In this document: in pieces, positions 63,207-64,000 of the stretch
Numbering within the stretch: position 1 is the first letter of the stretch
How the letters are laid out: every line of letters begins with the position of its first letter
Source: Actinokineospora baliensis
GTDB lineage: Bacteria; Actinomycetota; Actinomycetes; Mycobacteriales; Pseudonocardiaceae
Direction: 5' to 3'
NCBI RefSeq assembly: GCF_016907695.1
Contig: NZ_JAFBCK010000001.1
Location: forward strand, 4,886,001-4,950,000
Length of the DNA stretch: 64,000 nt
Program-made: the position numbers and the translations under genes
Notes under the pieces: model-generated
The model's database searches: none
Told to the model about the DNA's origin: nothing
Seen by the model: only the letters and a program-made list of their open reading frames with translations

Positions 63207-63841
63207 GCACGACCCGGCTCCCTGGCCTGTTGGTGACGTTCGACGGGCCTGGCGGCGTGGGCAAGTCCACCACCGCCCGAATCGTCACCGAGACGCTCGC
63301 AAACTCTGGGCTGTCCGTGCACTCGACGGCACAGCCCTCGCGTGCCCGCTTGGGTGAACTGGCTCGTCATGGGACGGACACCTACCGTGGCATGGCGTTG
63401 GCCTGCTTGTGTGCGGCAGATCGCCACCACCAACTCGAAACCGAGATCCTGCCCGCCCTGCGCGAGGGAACTGCGGTGGTGTGCGATCGGTACGTCGCCT
63501 CCTCGTTGGTACTTCAGGGCCTCGACGGCGTGCCCGCGGAGGTGGTGTGGCAGCTCAACCACGGTGTCTACCGTCCCGACCTGGCAATCGTTCTCACCGG
63601 AGACCCGCAGGTGATCAATGCTCGTCTCAGGGCACGCGGAGGCCACAGCCGCTTCGAACGCGCGGCGGACAACAGCCTGCTTGAGACTACCCACTACATT
63701 CGAGCGGTCGACACACTGCGCGAGCGGGGGTGGCCGGTCACCTCGGTGGAGACTACCGCCGGGCTACCCGCGACCATCGCTGCTGCCATCGTGTCCCTCG
63801 TCCACCACGCCATGACTGAGAAGAGCGCGGCATGCCCCTGA
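63203..63841 (+). CDS. Thymidylate-kinase-like P-loop kinase
   Basis: A 212-aa TMPK-fold kinase: P-loop FDGPGGVGKSTTAR at residues 13-26 (Lys21), DRYVASSLVLQG as the DR-x-x motif, and a LID-like region with RARGGHSRFERAAD. It is close to dTMP or deoxynucleoside kinases but differs from housekeeping Tmk in context, being coupled (ATGA) to the radical SAM gene. It overlaps the next ORF (EEP) by 10 bp. It may phosphorylate a modified nucleoside or nucleotide. Confidence 0.8.
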   Translation: MSTTRLPGLLVTFDGPGGVGKSTTARIVTETLANSGLSVHSTAQPSRARLGELARHGTDTYRGMALACLCAADRHHQLETEILPALREGTAVVCDRYVASSLVLQGLDGVPAEVVWQLNHGVYRPDLAIVLTGDPQVINARLRARGGHSRFERAADNSLLETTHYIRAVDTLRERGWPVTSVETTAGLPATIAAAIVSLVHHAMTEKSAACP

Positions 63842-64000
63842 ACCTGATGTCTGTCAACGTCGGCGCTCCGTCTCGTGAGCGCGCTGAACGCCAACTGCGC
63901 TGGCTCGCTCAGCGGCCCGAAGACGTTTTGGTATTGACTGAGACCAAGGCCACCGCGGGGTGCCACTACCTCGCACAGGCGTTCACCGATGCCGGCTTCA
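63832..64000 (+). CDS. EEP-superfamily nuclease/phosphatase, 5' part
   Basis: Starts at ATG 63832 inside the kinase gene and runs off the window, 56 codons visible: MSVNVGAPSRERAERQLRWL and VLVLTETKATAG. The Asn and the Glu (LTETK) match the first metal-site motifs of the endonuclease/exonuclease/phosphatase family. It completes a radical SAM, kinase, EEP operon. Confidence 0.65.
   Translation, partial: MPLNLMSVNVGAPSRERAERQLRWLAQRPEDVLVLTETKATAGCHYLAQAFTDAGF

Overview
The window is high-GC DNA with dense GTG/ATG starts and many 1-4 bp stop/start overlaps. Its contents (lone XRE regulators with TPR-like tails, MEDS-domain anti-sigma pairs, an ESX-type secreted RHS toxin, an F420/Ddn-type protein, many small secreted proteins) point to an actinomycete, most likely Pseudonocardiaceae (Actinokineospora/Saccharothrix-like). 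That placement is inferred from gene content and composition only. I see no rRNA, tRNA, CRISPR array or intact transposase.

Layout. 1-5.1 kb: housekeeping-like singles (CoA-binding protein, NmrA-type reductase, MFS exporter, SUKH protein, pentapeptide-repeat membrane protein). 5.1-12.0 kb: one minus-strand eight-gene operon that looks like a small biosynthetic cluster. It holds an adenylating enzyme, a carrier protein, an ectoine-synthase-like cupin, a PltE-like acyl-CoA dehydrogenase, a transglutaminase-like enzyme, a TrpB2-like PLP enzyme, an EamA exporter and a maleate-isomerase/racemase-like protein. No NRPS or PKS module accompanies it, and I do not recognise the product. 12.6-17.2 kb: CPA1 antiporter, an 830-bp degenerate repeat zone, and an MMPL transporter. 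17.2-22.2 kb: VOC proteins and an LQRTAGNRA-type gene group related to contractile-injection-system cargo. 22.3-27.3 kb: FAD monooxygenase, secreted proteins, membrane-anchored alpha/beta hydrolase.

27.4-30.8 kb: a regulator-rich patch with a large XRE/TPR protein, a small gene split by an in-frame TGA, and three tandem HTH paralogues, the last with a one-base frameshift. 30.8-35.3 kb: small membrane and secreted proteins, including a metalloprotease-fold protein whose zinc site is destroyed, and two copies of a structured repeat that preserve pairing by compensatory changes. 35.4-43.5 kb: a DipZ-like redox protein, then an epimerase, a membrane protein, and a tightly coupled run of GT2, DUF2064, methyltransferase, cytochrome-b/molybdopterin oxidoreductase and a membrane protein. 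43.7-48.3 kb: Gly-rich/Ig-like secreted protein, MFS, Ddn-type protein with a decayed duplicate of its 3' end, GNAT. 48.4-53.8 kb: an ESX-linked RHS toxin locus. 54-59 kb: tandem-repeat secreted protein, a MEDS-HATPase/MEDS-STAS regulatory pair, and an M9 collagenase. 59.4-60.8 kb: a LysR gene whose 3' end seeds a ~155-bp tandem repeat array. 60.8-64 kb: a LysR-type regulator divergent from a radical SAM/SPASM, thymidylate-kinase-like, EEP-nuclease-like operon that runs off the window.

The strongest candidates for undescribed biology are the 5.1-12.0 kb operon, the truncated radical SAM/kinase/EEP operon at the right edge, the pseudoprotease at 33.6 kb, and the covarying two-copy element at 30.75 and 34.5 kb.
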